Below are positions 49,699-63,675 of a stretch of 64,000 nucleotides of DNA, piece after piece (position 1 is the first letter of the stretch; every line of letters starts with the position of its first letter). The stretch is from the NCBI RefSeq assembly GCF_963924675.1, contig NC_089230.1, positions 71,663,223 through 71,727,222 of the forward strand, in the 5' to 3' direction. The position numbers and the translations under genes are program-made. The DNA comes from Phocoena phocoena. Lineage: Eukaryota > Chordata > Mammalia > Artiodactyla > Phocoenidae. The notes below the pieces were generated by a model that saw only the letters and a list, made by a program, of their open reading frames with translations, was not told the origin of the DNA and did no database searches.

Positions 49699-51446
49699 GT
49701 GCAGATTTCCTTTACAGGCTTGCTTGGTTGGCCGAAAAGGGCGTATGCGTTTTTTCCTGAATATATTCAGGAAAAAAAGCATACGCCCTTTTTGGCCAAT
49801 TGCATCATTGTCGACGTTCTGCCTCTTTTCCTATGCTTTCAGGGCAATTCCTGTCTACCCCCTGCAATCGTTTTCCTGAAATTCTGCCCCGCTTTCAAGT
49901 ACCCTACGCAGGCTTACTTCAATATACTTTTGGAAGATAGCTGTCATTTATAACTCTGCAGGTTTGTGAATTACAGTGCCCCTGAGCTCCTTTCTTCAAC
50001 TCGCTTTCTTGTGAGCTGGGCACAAAACCGCAGGATTGCTTCAGGCCCTAATCTGTTTCCAGCAGGGCACACTGAGCCTTTGTTTAATTCCTCTTCCTGG
50101 TGGGCAATGAGCGTTACATTTGCCCGTGCAGACACCTACAGCTAGTCTCTCATTGGTTCTCCCTATTCCTGTTCATCTTGCACAGAAATTGCAAGCTGTG
50201 CCAAAGAGGAGGTTAAAGGCACTGACTCTCCAAGCGGGGAGAGTTTTAGTAAAGCATCTGGAATGTTGAACCCGAGAACCAGGATATGAAAACTGAGATG
50301 CATTTTAAATCGTTTCCCAATCACACGGTGGATGATACTCTGGGTTTCCCATGCATGTTTTAGCTGGAGGAAGAATCCCTTGAACCTGGAGAGTTGGGAC
50401 CCATGGAATGGGTACCATGCAGTATGACTTCAAAGGGTCTGCATTTGCTCACCGAAACTCACCAGTGCTATCAGCCAGAAGTGTCCAGCCTTATGTCTCA
50501 ACCAGCTCTGGGTGTAGATGTGGTCAATCCCGGTTGCATCACATGCCCTGAGTGAATTATTTAAGAATTGCTCTCTATTTCACTGTCTTTGTGTTTTGTT
50601 TTCGAAATTTATTTTGATAATGGGATTTATCAGATTTTCACTGCTGCATTTCCGCCGCTGTACACACGCTTGATTCTCTTACGGAGACATATATATCCAT
50701 GGGTTTTAAGATTCTTCCTAGTCAGGTATATTCCTAGGCGTTGAATATGTGGTGTTGAGTCCATTTCGTTGAGCAAGGAGTAGGTCTTTTCTATTACATA
50801 TTTGGCTTATGGAATGTTATCTGTGCTAATTTCAGTCTCTGGTTTTATGCAGCACCCCAACGCACCTTTCCCCATAAGCAAGCACTAGTTGGTTTTCTAA
50901 ATTTGAGACCCTGTTCTGTTTTGTAATTCAGTTCATGTGTAGTCAAGTTTACATTCCGTGTATTAGTGATATCTTATGATGTTTCTTTTTCTGTGTGACG
51001 TAGTTCACGTAGAATCACCGTACCTGCATCCACTTACTATGCCGCTACGAGCCTGATGACACAGATTTCATTGCTGAGTGATATTGCATTGCACGTACGT
51101 GCCACAACTTCTTTATCCATTTTTTGCTTTCTGGGATATTTACCTGATACTGTAGACGAGCTTCTTGTGAACACAGCCGTCCCAAATATTGGGGTGGCTG
51201 TCTGTTTTTGATTTTAATTTCCGTAAGCTATAGGACCATAAGTGGAAGTGCCATAGGCTGTGTTGCTTTGTTTCTTACGTGTTTCAGGAAACACCATACA
51301 CTTCTCCAGGGTGGCTGCTGGCAATTTACATCCTGCCAATCATCATAACAAGGCTCCCTGTTCTCCATATCCTGTCCTACCTTTCTGGATTTTACACTTT
51401 TTTTCAGATGGCCCTTTTGCCCAGGGGGCAGTGAGACTTCATTGTA
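49699..51446. repeat. Monomer 29
   Basis: Palindrome mismatches ggccgaaaagg and aaaaaaagc. The second half is type B with gtaggtcttttctatt, also in 10, 31 and 35. Confidence 0.9.
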
Positions 51447-54400
51447 GTGCAGATTTCCTTTACAGGCTTGCTTGGTTGGCCAAAAAGGGCGTATGCGTTT
51501 TTTCCTGAATATATTCAGGAAAAAACGCATACGCCCTTTTTGGCCAAGTGCATCATTGTCGACGTTCTGCCTCTTTTCCTATGCTTTCAGGGCAATTCCA
51601 GTCTACCCCCTGCAATCGTTTTCCTGAAATTCTGCCCCGCTTTCAAGTCCCCTTCGCAGGCTTACTTCAATATATTTTTGGAAGATAGCTGTCATTTATA
51701 ACTCTGCAGGTTTGTGAATTACAGTGCCCCTGAGCTCCTTTCTTCAACTCGCTTTCTTGTGACCTGGGCACAAAACCGCAGGATTGCTTCAGGCCCTAAT
51801 CTGTTTTCAGCAGGGCACGCTGAGCCTTTGTTTAATTCCTCTTCCTGGTGGGCAATGAGCATTACATTTGCCCGTGCAGACACCTACAGCTAGTCTCTCA
51901 TTGGTTCTCCCTATTCCTGTTCATCTTGCACAGAAATTGCAAGCTGTGCCAAAGAGGAGGTTAAAGGCACTGACACTCCAAGTGGGGAGAGTGTTAGTAA
52001 AGCATCTGGAATGTTGAACCCGAGGACCAGGATACGAAAACTGAGATGCATTTTAAATCGTTTCCCAATCACACGGTGGACGATACTCTGGGTATCCCAT
52101 GCATGTTTTAGCTGCAGGAAGAATGCCTTGAACCTGGAGAGTTGGGACCCATGGAATGGGTACCATGCAGTATGACTTCAACGGGTCTGCATTTGCTCAC
52201 CGAAACTCACCAATGCTATCAGCCTGAAGTGTCCAGCCTTATGTCTCAACCAGCTGTGGGTGTAGATGTGGTCAATCCCGGTTGCATCACATGCCCTGAG
52301 TGAATTATTTAAGAATTGCTCTCTATTTCACTGTCTTTGTGTTTTGTTTTCGAAATTTATTTTGATAATGGGATTTATCGGATTTTCACTGCTGCGTTTC
52401 GGCCGCTGTACACACGCTTGATTCTCTTACGGAGACATATATATCCATGGGTTTTAAGATTCTTCCTAGTCAGGTATATTCCTAGGCATTGAATATGTGG
52501 TGTTGGGTCCATTTCGTTGAGCAAGGAGTAGGTCTTGTCTATTACATATTTGGCTTATGGAAAGTTATCTGTGCTAATTTCAGTCTCTGGTTTTATGCAG
52601 CACCCCAAGGCACCTTTTCCCATAAGCAAGCACTAGTTGGTTTTCTAAATTTTAGACCCTGTTCTGTTTTGTAATTCAGTTCATGTGTAGTCAAGTTTAC
52701 ATTCCGTGTATTAGTGATATCTTATGATGTTTCTTTTTCTGTGTATCGTAGTTCACGTAGAATCACCGTACCTGCATCCACTCACTATGCCGCTACGGGC
52801 CTGATGACACAGATTTCATTGCTGAGTGATATTGCATTGTACGTACGTGCCACAACTTCTTTATCCATTTTTTGCTTTCTGGGATATTTACCTGATACTG
52901 TAGACGAGCTTCTTGTGAACACAGCCGTCCCAAATATTGGGGTGGCTGTCTGTTTTTGATTTTAATTTCCGTAAGCTATAGGACCATAAGTGGAAGTGCC
53001 ATAGGCTGTGTTGCTTTGTTTCTTACGTGTTTCAGGAAACACCATACACTTCTCCAGGGTGGCTGCCGGCAATTTACATCCTGCCAATCAGCATAACAAG
53101 GCTCCCTGTTCTCCATATCCTGTCCTACCTTTCTGGATTTTACACTTTTTTCAGATGGCCCTTTTGCCCGGGGGGCAGTGAGACTTCATTGTAGTGCAGA
53201 TTCCCTTTACAGGCTTGCTAGGTTGGCCAAAAAGGGCGTATGCGTTTTTTCCTGAATATATTCAGGAAAAAACGCATACGCCCTTTTTGGCCAAGTGCAT
53301 CATTGTCGACGTTGTGCCTCTTTTCCTATGCTTTCAGGGCAATTCCAGTCTACCCCCTGCAATCTTTTTCCTGAAAATCAGCCCCGATTTCAAGTCCCCT
53401 TCGCAGGCTTACTTCAATATATTTTTGGAGGATAGCTGTCATTTATAACTCTGCAGGTTTGTGAAGTACAGTGCCCCTGAGCTCCTTTCTTCAACTCGCT
53501 TTCTTGTGAGCTGGGCACAAAACCGCAGGATTGATTAGGCCCTAATCTGTTTCCAACAGGTCACACTGAGCCTTTGTTTAATTCCTCTTCCTGATGGGCA
53601 ATGAGCATTACATTTGCCCGTGCAGACACCTACAGCTAGTCTCTCATTGGTTTTCCCTATTCCTGTTCATCTTGCACAGAAATGGCAAGCTGTGCCAAAC
53701 AGGAGGTTAAAGGCACTGACTCTCCAAGCGGGGAGAGTGTTAGTAAAGCATCTGGAATGGTGAACCCGAGGACCAGGATACGAAAACTGAGATGCATTTT
53801 AAATCGTTTCCCAATCACACGGTGGACAATACTCTGGGTTTCCCATGCATGTTTTAGCTGGAGGAAGAATGCCTTGAACCTGGAGAGTTGGGACCCATGG
53901 AATGGGTACCATGCAGTATGACTTCAAAGGGTCTGCATTTGCTCACCGAAACTCACCAGTGCTATCAGCCAGAAGTGTCCAGCCTTATGTCTCAACCAGC
54001 TCTGGGTGTAGATGTGGTCAATCCCGGTTGCATCACATGCCCTGAGTGAATTATTTAAGAATTGCTCTCTATTTCACTGTCTTTGTGTTTTGTTTTCGAA
54101 ATTTATTTTGATAATGGGATTTATCGGATTTTCACTGCTGCATTTCTGCCGCTGTACACACGCTTCATTCTCTTACGGAGACATATATATCCATGGGTTT
54201 TAAGATTCTTCCTAGTCAGGTATATTCCTAGGCGTTGAATATGTGGTGTTGAGTCCATTTCGTTGAGCAAGGAGTAGGTCTTTTCTATTACATATTTGGC
54301 TTATGGAATGTTATCTGTGCTAATTTCAGTCTCTGGTTTTATGCAGCACCCCAACGCACCTTTCCCCATAAGCAAGCACTAGTTGGTTTTCTAAATTTGA

Positions 54401-54720
54401 GACCCTGTTCTGTTTTGTAATTCAGTTCATGTGTAGTCAAGTTTACATTCCGTGTATTAGTGATATCTTATGATGTTTCTTTTTCTGTGTGACGTAGTTC
54501 ACGTAGAATCACCGTACCTGCATCCACTTACTATGCCGCTACGAGCCTGATGACACAGATTTCATTGCTGAGTGATATTGCATTGCACGTACGTGCCACA
54601 ACTTCTTTATCCATTTTTTGCTTTCTGGGATATTTACCTGATACTGTAGACGAGCTTCTTGTGAACACAGCCGTCCCAAATATTGGGGTGGCTGTCTGTT
54701 TTTGATTTTAATTTCCGTAA
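51228..54720. repeat. Two-monomer higher-order unit, first copy (~3,494 bp)
   Basis: Monomer 30 plus 31 with cttgtgacctggg, tgtgtatcgtag, ctgccggcaattt, gctaggttgg and gattgattagg in order. The order recurs at 58215-61708. Confidence 0.8.
51447..53193. repeat. Monomer 30 (dimer unit, first)
   Basis: Type A. Marked by cttgtgacctggg, tgacactccaagtgg and tgtgtatcgtag; these recur in 34 and 36. Perfect palindrome. Confidence 0.9.
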
Positions 54721-54940
54721 GCTATAGGACCATAAGTGGATGTGCCATAGGCTGTGATGCTTTGTTTCTTACGTGCTTCAGGAAACACCATACACTTCTC
54801 CAGGGTGGCTGCTGGCAATTTACATCCTGCCAATCAGCATAACAAGGCTCCCTGTTCTCCATATCCTGTCCTACCTTTCTGGATTTTACACTTTTTTCAG
54901 ATGGCCCTTTTGCCCGGGGGGGCAGTGAGATTTCATTGTA
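53194..54940. repeat. Monomer 31 (dimer unit, second)
   Basis: gattgattagg haplotype; gcttgctaggttgg and tttcctgaaaatcag. Twin of 35 at 6,987 bp. Perfect palindrome. Confidence 0.9.
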
Positions 54941-56686
54941 GTGCAGATTTCCTTTACAGGCTTGCTTGGTTGGCCAAAAAGGGCGTATGCGTTTTTTCCT
55001 GAATATATTCAGGAAAAAACGCATACGCCCTTTTTGGCCAAGTGCATCATTGTCGACGTTGTGCCTCTTTTCCTATGCTTTCAGGGCAATTCCAGTCTAC
55101 CCCCTGCAATCGTTTTCCTGCAATTCAGCCCCGCTTTCAAGTCCCCTTCGCAGGCTTACTTCAATATATTTTTGGAGGATAGCTGTCATTTATAACTCTG
55201 CAGGTTTGTGAAGTACAGTGCCCCTGAGCTCCTTTCTTCAACTCGCTTTCTTGTGAGCTGGGCACAAAACCGCAGGATTGCTTCAGGCCCTAATCTGTTT
55301 CCAACAGGTCACACTGAGCCTTTGTTTAATTCCTCTTCCTGGTGGGCAATGAGCGTTACATTTGCCCGTGCAGACACCTACAGCTAGTCTCTCATTGGTT
55401 TTCCCTATTCCTGTTCATCTTGCACAGAAATGGAAAGCTGTGCCAAACAGGAGGTTAAAGGCAGTGACTCCCCAAGCGGGGAGAGTGTTAGTAAAGCATC
55501 TGGAATGGTGAACCCGAGGACCAGGATACGAAAACTGAGATGCATTTTAAATCATTTCCCAATCACACGGTGGACGATACTCTGGGTTTCCCATGCATGT
55601 TTTAGCTGGAGGAAGAATGCCTTGAACCTGGAGAGTTGGGACCCATGGAATGGGTACCATGCAGTATGACTTCAAAGGGTCTGCATTTGCTCACCGAAAC
55701 TCACCAGTGCTATCAGCCAGAAGTGTCCAGCCTTATGTCTCAACCAGCTCTGGGTGTAGATGTGGTCAATCCCGGTTGCATCACATGCCCTGAGTGAATT
55801 ATTTAAGAATTGCTCTCTATTTCACTGTCTTTGTGTTTTGTTTTCGAAATTTATTTTGATAATGGGATTTATCGAATTTTCACTGCTGCGTTTCGCCCAC
55901 TGTATACACGCTTGATTCTCTTACGGAGACATATATATCCATGGGTTTTAAGATTCTTCCTAGTCAGGTATATTCCTAGGCGTTAAATATGTGGTTTTGG
56001 TCCATTTCGTTGAGCAAGGAGTAGGTCTTGTCTATTACATATTTGGCTTATGGAAAGTTATCTGTGCTAATTTCAGTCTCTGGTTTTATGCAGCACCCCA
56101 AGGCACCTTTCCCCATAAGCAAGCACTAGTTGGTTTTCTAAATTTGAGACCCTGTTCTGTTTTGTAATTCAGTTCATGTGTAGTCAAGTTTATATTCCGT
56201 GTATTAGTGATATCTTATGATGTTTCTTTTTCTGTGTGACGTAGTTCACGTAGAATCACCGTACCTGCATCCACTCACTATGCCGCTACGGGCCTGATGA
56301 CACAGATTTCATTGCTGAGTGATATTGCATTGTACGTACGTGCCACAACTTCTTTATCCATTTTTTGCTTTCTGGGATACTTACCTGATACTGTAGACGA
56401 GCTTCTTGGGAACACAGCCGTCCCAAACTTTGGCGTGGCTCTCTGTTTTTGATTTTAATTTCCCTAAGGAATAGTACCATAAGTGCAATTGCCATAGGCT
56501 GTGTTGCTTTATTTCTTACGTGTTTCAGGAAACACCATACACTTTTCCAGGGTGGCTGTTGGCAATTTACATCCTGCCAATCAGCATAACAAGGCTCCCT
56601 GTTCTCCATATCCTGTCCTATCTTTCTGGATTTTACACTTTTTTCAGATGGCCCTTTTGCCCGGGGGGCAGTGAGACTTCATTGTA
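54941..56686. repeat. Monomer 32 (chimera)
   Basis: The first half is like 19 and 22 (cctgcaattcag, gaaatggaaagc); from about 55,870 it follows monomer 26 (cgcccactgtatac, ttttggtcc). Confidence 0.9.
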
Positions 56687-58195
56687 GTGCAGATTTCCTT
56701 TACAGGCTTGCTTGGTTGGCCAAAAAGGGCGTATGCGTTTTTTCCTGAATACATTCAGGATAAAACGCATACGCCCTTTTTGGCCAAGTGCATCATTGTC
56801 GACGTTCTGCCTCTTTTCCTATGCTTTCAGGGCAATTCCAGTCTACACCCTGCAATCGTTTTCCTGAAATTCTGCCCCGCTTTCAAGTCCCCTTCGCAGG
56901 CTTACTTCAATATATTTTTGGAGGATAGCTGTCATTTATAACTCTGCAGTTTTGTGAATTACAGTGCCCCTGAGCTCCTTTCTTCAACTCGCTTTCTTGT
57001 GAGCTGGGCACAAAACCGCAGGATTGCTTCAGGCCCTAATCTGTTTCCGGCAGGGCATGCTGAGCCTTTGGTTAATTCCTCTTCCTGGTGGGAAATGAGC
57101 GTAACATTTGCCCGTGCAGACACCTACAGCTAGTCTCTCATTGGTTCTCCCTATTCCTGTTCATCTTGAACAGAAATTGCAAGCTGTGCCAAAGAGGAGG
57201 TTAAAGGCACTGACTCTCCAGGCAGGGAGAGTGTTAGTAAAGCATCTGGAATGGTGAACCCGAGGACCAGGATACGAAAACTGAGATGCATTTTAAATCG
57301 TTTCCCAATTACACGGTGGACCATACTGTGGGTTTCCCATGCATGTTTTAGCTGGAGGAAGAATCCCTTGAACCTGAAGAGTTGGGACCCATGGAATAGG
57401 TACCATGCAGTATGACTTCAAAGGGTCTGCATTTGCTCACCGAAACTCACCAATGCTATCAGCCTGAAGTGTCCAGCCTTATGTGTCAACCAGCTCTGGG
57501 TGTAGATGTGGTCAATCCCGGTTGCATCACATTCCCTGAGTGAATTATTTAAGAATTGCTCTCTATTTCACTGTCTTTGTGTTTTGTTTCAAAATTTATT
57601 TTAATAATGGGATTTATCGGATTTTCACTGCTGCGTTTCGGCCGCTGTACACACGCTTGATTCTCTTACGGAGACATATATATCCATGGGTTTTAAGATT
57701 TTTCCTAGTCAGGTATATTCCTAGGCGTTGAATATGTGGTGTTGAGTCCATTTCGTTGAGCAAGGAGTAGGTCTTGTCTATTACATATTTGGCTTATGGA
57801 ATGTTATCTGTGCTAATTTCAGTCTCTGGTTTTATGCAGCACCCCAAGGCACCTTTCCCCATAAGCAAGCACTAGTTGGTTTTCTAAATTTGAGACCCTG
57901 TTCTGTTTTGTAATTCAGTTCATGTGTAGTCAAGTTTACATTCCGTGTATTAGTGATATCTTATGATGTTTCTTTTTCTGTGTGACGTAGTTCACGTAGA
58001 ATCACCGTATCTGCATCCTCTCACTATGCCGCTACGGGCCTGATGACACAGATTTCATTGCTGAGTGATACTGCATTGCACGTACGTGCCAAAACTTCTT
58101 TATCCATTTTTTGCCTTCTGGGATATTTACCTGATACTGTAGAGGAGCTTCTTGTGAACACAGCCGTCCCAAATATTGGGGTGGCTGTCTGTTTC
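55870..58195. repeat. 2.3-kb block repeated 10,480 bp away, right copy
   Basis: Both junctions fall inside monomers: the left between 55,765 and 55,872 in monomer 32, the right between about 58,195 and 58,390 in monomer 33. The block therefore sits between two copies of the 30/31-type dimer. Confidence 0.8.
56286..56609 (-). pseudogene. Antisense L1 ORF2 relic frame, 107 codons (monomer 32)
   Basis: Twin of 45806-46129, differing by two replacements (REPRQ for REPPQ and QVSIP for QVNIP). Confidence 0.65.
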
Positions 58196-58433
58196 TGATT
58201 TTAATTTCCGTAAGCTATAGGACCATAAGTGGAAGTGCCATAGGCTGTGTTGCTTTGTTTCTTACGTGTTTCAGGAAACACCATACACTTCTCCAGGGTG
58301 GCTGCTGGCAATTTACATCCTGCCAATCAGCATAACAAGGCTCCCTGTTCTCCATATCCTGTCCTACCTTTCTGGATTTTACACTTTTTTTCAGATGGCC
58401 CTTTTGCCCAGGGGGCAGTGAGACTTCATTGTA
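56687..58433. repeat. Monomer 33 (twin of 27)
   Basis: Twin of 27 at 10,480 bp up to about 58,195, then switches to the monomer-29/35 type of tail with eight T before cagatgg and gcccaggggg. Confidence 0.9.
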
Positions 58434-60180
58434 GTGCAGATTTCCTTTACAGGCTTGCTTGGTTGGCCAAAAAGGGCGTATGCGTTTTTTCCTGAATATA
58501 TTCAGGAAAAAAAGCATACGCCCTTTTTGGCCAAGTGCATCATTGTCGACGTTGTGCCTCTTTTCCTATGCTTTCAGGGCAATTCCAGTCTACCCCCTGC
58601 AATCGTTTTCCTGAAATTCTGCCCCGCTTTCAAGTCCCCTTCGCAGGCTTACTTCAATATATTTTTGGAGGATAGCTGTCATTTATAACTCTGCAGGTTT
58701 GTGAATTACAGTGCCCCTGAGCTCCTTTCTTCAACTCGCTTTCTTGTGACCTGGGCACAAAACCGCAGGATTGCTTCAGGCCCTAATCTGTTTTCAGCAG
58801 GGCACGCTGAGCCTTTGTTTAATTCCTCTTCCTGGTGGGCAATGAGCATTACATTTGCCCGTGCAGACACCTACAGCTAGTCTCTCATTGGTTCTCCCTA
58901 TTCCTGTTCATCTTGCACAGAAATTGCAAGCTGTGCCAAAGAGGAGGTTAAAGGCACTGACACTCCAAGTGGGGAGAGTGTTAGTAAAGCATCTGGAATG
59001 TTGAACCCGAGGACCAGGATACGAAAACTGAGATGCATTTTAAATCGTTTCCCAATCACACGGTGGACGATACTCTGGGTTTCCCATGCATGTTTTAGCT
59101 GCAGGAAGAATGCCTTGAACCTGGAGAGTTGGGACCCATGGAATGGGTACCATGCAGTATGACTTCAAAGGGTCTGCATTTGCTCACCGAAACTCACCAA
59201 TGCTATCAGCCTGAAGTGTCCAGCCTTATGTCTCAACCAGCTGTGGGTGTAGATGTGGTCAATCCCGGTTGCATCACATGCCCTGAGTGAATTATTTAAG
59301 AATTGCTCTCTATTTCACTGTCTTTGTGTTTTGTTTTCGAAATTTATTTTGATAATGGGATTTATCGGATTTTCACTGCTGCGTTTCGGCCGCTGTACAC
59401 ACGCTTGATTCTCTTACGGAGACATATATATCCATGGGTTTTAAGATTCTTCCTAGTCAGGTATATTCCTAGGCATTGAATATGTGGTGTTGGGTCCATT
59501 TCGTTGAGCAAGGAGTAGGTCTTGTCTATTACATATTTGGCTTATGGAAAGTTATCTGTGCTAATTTCAGTCTCTGGTTTTATGCAGCACACCAAGGCAC
59601 CTTTTCCCATATGCAAGCACTAGTTGGTTTTCTAAATTTTAGACCCTGTTCTGTTTTGTAATTCAGTTCATGTGTAGTCAAGTTTACATTCCGTGTATTA
59701 GTGATATCTTATGATGTTTCTTTTTCTGTGTATCGTAGTTCACGTAGAATCACCGTACCTGCATCCACTCACTATGCCGCTACGGGCCTGATGACACAGA
59801 TTTCATTGCTGAGTGATATTGCATTGTACGTACGTGCCACAACTTCTTTATCCATTTTTTGCTTTCTGGGATATTTACCTGATACTGTAGACGAGCTTCT
59901 TGTGAACACAGCCGTCCCAAATATTGGGGTGGCTGTCTGTTTTTGATTTTAATTTCCGTAAGCTATAGGACCATAAGTGGAAGTGCCATAGGCTGTGTTG
60001 CTTTGTTTCTTACGTGTTTCAGGAAACACCATACACTTCTCCAGGGTGGCTGCCGGCAATTTACATCCTGCCAATCAGCATAACAAGGCTCCCTGTTCTC
60101 CATATCCTGTCCTACCTTTCTGGATTTTACACTTTTTTCAGATGGCCCTTTTGCCCGGGGGGCAGTGAGACTTCATTGTA
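58434..60180. repeat. Monomer 34 (dimer unit, first)
   Basis: Twin of 30 and 36. Palindrome mismatch aaaaaaagc; private acaccaagg near 59589 (shared with 36) and catatgcaagc near 59608. Confidence 0.9.
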
Positions 60181-61927
60181 GTGCACATTTCCTTTACAGG
60201 CTTGCTAGGTTGGCCGAAAAGTGCGTATGCGTTTTTTCCTGAATATATTCAGGAAAAAACGCATACGCCCTTTTTGGCCAAGTGCATCATTGTCGACGTT
60301 GTGCCTCTTTTCCTATGCTTTCAGGGCAATTCCAGTCTACCCCCTGCAATCTTTTTCCTGAAATTCAGCCCCGATTTCAAGTCCCCTTCGCAGGCTTACT
60401 TCAATATATTTTTGGAGGATAGCTGTCATTTATAACTCTGCAGGTTTGTGAAGTACAGTGCCCCTGAGCTCCTTTCTTCAACTCGCTTTCTTGTGAGCTG
60501 GGCACAAAACCGCAGGATTGATTAGGCCCTAATCTGTTTCCAACAGGTCACACTGAGCCTTTGTTTAATTCCTCTTCCTGATGGGCAATGAGCATTACAT
60601 TTGCCCGTGCAGACACCTACAGCTAGTCTCTCATTGGTTTTCCCTATTCCTGTTCATCTTGCACAGAAATGGCAAGCTGTGCCAAACAGGAGGTTAAAGG
60701 CACTGACTCTCCAAGCGGGGAGAGTGTTAGTAAAGCATCTGGAATGGTGAACCCGAGGACCAGGATACGAAAACTGAGATGCATTTTAAATCGTTTCCCA
60801 ATCACACGGTGGACAATACTCTGGGTTTCCCATGCATGTTTTAGCTGGAGGAAGAATGCCTTGAACCAGGAGAGTTGGGACCCATGGAATGGGTACCATG
60901 CAGTATGACTTCAAAGGGTCTGCATTTGCTCACTGAAACTCACCAGTGCTATCAGCCAGAAGTGTCCAGCCTTATGTCTCAACCAGCTCTGGGTGTAGAT
61001 GTGGTCAATCCCGGTTGCATCACATGCCCTGAGTGAATTATTTAAGAATTGCTCTCTATTTCACTGTCTTTGTGTTTTGTTTTCGAAATTTATTTTGATA
61101 ATGGGATTTATCGGATTTTCACTGCTGCATTTCCGCCGCTGTACACACGCTTGATTCTCTTACGGAGACATATATATCCATGGGTTTTAAGATTCTTCCT
61201 AGTCAGGTATATTCCTAGGCGTTGAATATGTGGTGTTGAGTCCATTTCGTTGAGCAAGGAGTAGGTCTTTTCTATTACATATTTGGCTTATGGAATGTTA
61301 TCTGTGCTAATTTCAGTCTCTGGTTTTATGCAGCACCCCAACGCACCTTTCCCCATAAGCAAGCACTAGTTGGTTTTCTAAATTTGAGACCCTGTTCTGT
61401 TTTGTAATTCAGTTCATGTGTAGTCAAGTTTACATTCCGTGTATTAGTGATATCTTATGATGTTTCTTTTTCTGTGTGACGTAGTTCACGTAGAATCACC
61501 GTACCTGCATCCACTTACTATGCCGCTACGAGCCTGATGACACAGATTTCATTGCTGAGTGATATTGCATTGCACGTACGTGCCACAACTTCTTTATCCA
61601 TTTTTTGCTTTCTGGGATATTTACCTGATACTGTAGACGAGCTTCTTGTGAACACAGCCGTCCCAAATATTGGGGTGGCTGTCTGTTTTTGATTTTAATT
61701 TCCGTAAGCTATAGGACCATAAGTGGAAGTGCCATAGGCTGTGTTGCTTTGTTTCTTACGTGTTTCAGGAAACACCATACACTTCTCCAGGGTGGCTGCT
61801 GGCAATTTACATCCTGCCAATCAGCATAACAAGGCTCCCTGTTCTCCATATCCTGTCCTACCTTTCTGGATTTTACACTTTTTTTCAGATGGCCCTTTTG
61901 CCCAGGGGGCAGTGAGACTTCATTGTA
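60181..61927. repeat. Monomer 35 (dimer unit, second)
   Basis: Twin of 31. The palindrome arm is altered to ggccgaaaagtgcg; gattgattagg haplotype. Confidence 0.9.
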
Positions 61928-63675
61928 GTGCAGATTTCCTTTACAGGCTTGCTTGGTTGGCCAAAAAGGGCGTATGCGTTTTTTCCTGAATATATTCAGG
62001 AAAAAAAGCATACGCCCTTTTTGGCCAAGTGCATCATTGTCGACGTTCTGCCTCTTTTCCTATGCTTTCAGGGCAATTCCAGTCTACCCCCTGCAATCGT
62101 TTTCCTGAAATTCTGCCCCGCTTTCAAGTCCCCTTCGCAGGCTTACTTCAATATATTTTTGGAGGATAGCTGTCATTTATAACTCTGCAGGTTTGTGAAT
62201 TACAGTGCCCCTGAGCTCCTTTCTTCAACTCGCTTTCTTGTGACCTGGGCACAAAACCGCAGGATTGCTTCAGGCCCTAATCTGTTTTCAGCAGGGCACG
62301 CTGAGCCTTTGTTTAATTCCTCTTCCTGGTGGGCAATGAGCATTACATTTGCCCGCGCAGACACCTACAGCTAGTCTCTCATTGGTTCTCCCTATTCCTG
62401 TTCATCTTGCACAGAAATTGCAAGCTGTGCCAAAGAGGAGGTTAAAGGCACTGACACTCCAAGTGGGGAGAGTGTTAGTAAAGCATCTGGAATGTTGAAC
62501 CCGAGGACCAGGATACGAAAACTGAGATGCATTTTAAATCGTTTCCCAATCACACGGTGGACGATACTCTGGGTTTCCCATGCATGTTTTAGCTGCAGGA
62601 AGAATGCCTTGAACCTGGAGAGTTGGGACCCATGGAATGGGTACCATGCAGTATGACTTCAAAGGGTCTGCATTTGCTCACCGAAACTCACCAATGCTAT
62701 CAGCCTGAAGTGTCCAGCCTTATGTCTCAACCAGCTGTGGGTGTAGATGTGGTCAATCCCGGTTGCATCACATGCCCTGAGTGAATTATTTAAGAATTGC
62801 TCTCTATTTCACTGTCTTTGTGTTTTGTTTTCGAAATTTATTTTGATAATGGGATTTATCGGATTTTCACTGCTGCGTTTCGGCCGCTGTACACACGCTT
62901 GATTCTCTTACGGAGACATATATATCCATGGGTTTTAAGATTCTTCCTAGTCAGGTATATTCCTAGGCATTGAATATGTGGTGTTGGGTCCATTTCGTTG
63001 AGCAAGGAGTAGGTCTTGTCTATTACATATTTGGCTTATGGAAAGTTATCTGTGCTAATTTCAGTCTCTGGTTTTATGCAGCACACCAAGGCACCTTTTC
63101 CCATAAGCAAGCACTAGTTGGTTTTCTAAATTTTAGACCCTGTTCTGTTTTGTAATTCAGTTCATGTGTAGTCAAGTTTACATTCCGTGTATTAGTGATA
63201 TCTTATGATGTTTCTTTTTCTGTGTATCGTAGTTCACGTAGAATCACCGTACCTGCATCCACTCACTATGCCGCTACGGGCCTGATGACACAGATTTCAT
63301 TGCTGAGTGATATTGCATTGTACGTACGTGCCACAACTTCTTTATCCATTTTTTGCTTTCTGGGATATTTACCTGATACTGTAGACGAGCTTCTTGTGAA
63401 CACAGCCGTCCCAAATATTGGGGTGGCTGTCTGTTTTTGATTTTAATTTCCGTAAGCTATAGGACCATAAGTGGACGTGCCATAGGCTGTGTTGCTTTGT
63501 TTCTTACGTGTTTCAGGAAACACCATACACTTCTTCAGGGTGGCTGCTGGCAATTTACATCCTGCCAATCAGCATAACAAGGCTCCCTGTTCTCCATATC
63601 CTGTCCTACCTTTCTGGATTTTACACTTTTTTCACATGGCCCTTTTGCCCGGGGGGGCAGTGAGATTTCATTGTA
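61928..63675. repeat. Monomer 36
   Basis: Twin of 34 at 3,494 bp, sharing the aaaaaaagc palindrome defect, until about 63,475, where ggacgtgcc and ttcttcaggg mark a switch to another lineage. Confidence 0.9.

Larger units (their letters stand above)
58215..63470. repeat. Two-monomer higher-order unit, 1.5 further copies
   Basis: 58215-61708 is a full copy of the 51.2-kb unit at 6,987 bp; 61709-63470 begins the next copy at 3,494 bp and ends at ggacgtgcc. The last copy shares the aaaaaaagc palindrome defect with monomer 34. Confidence 0.8.
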
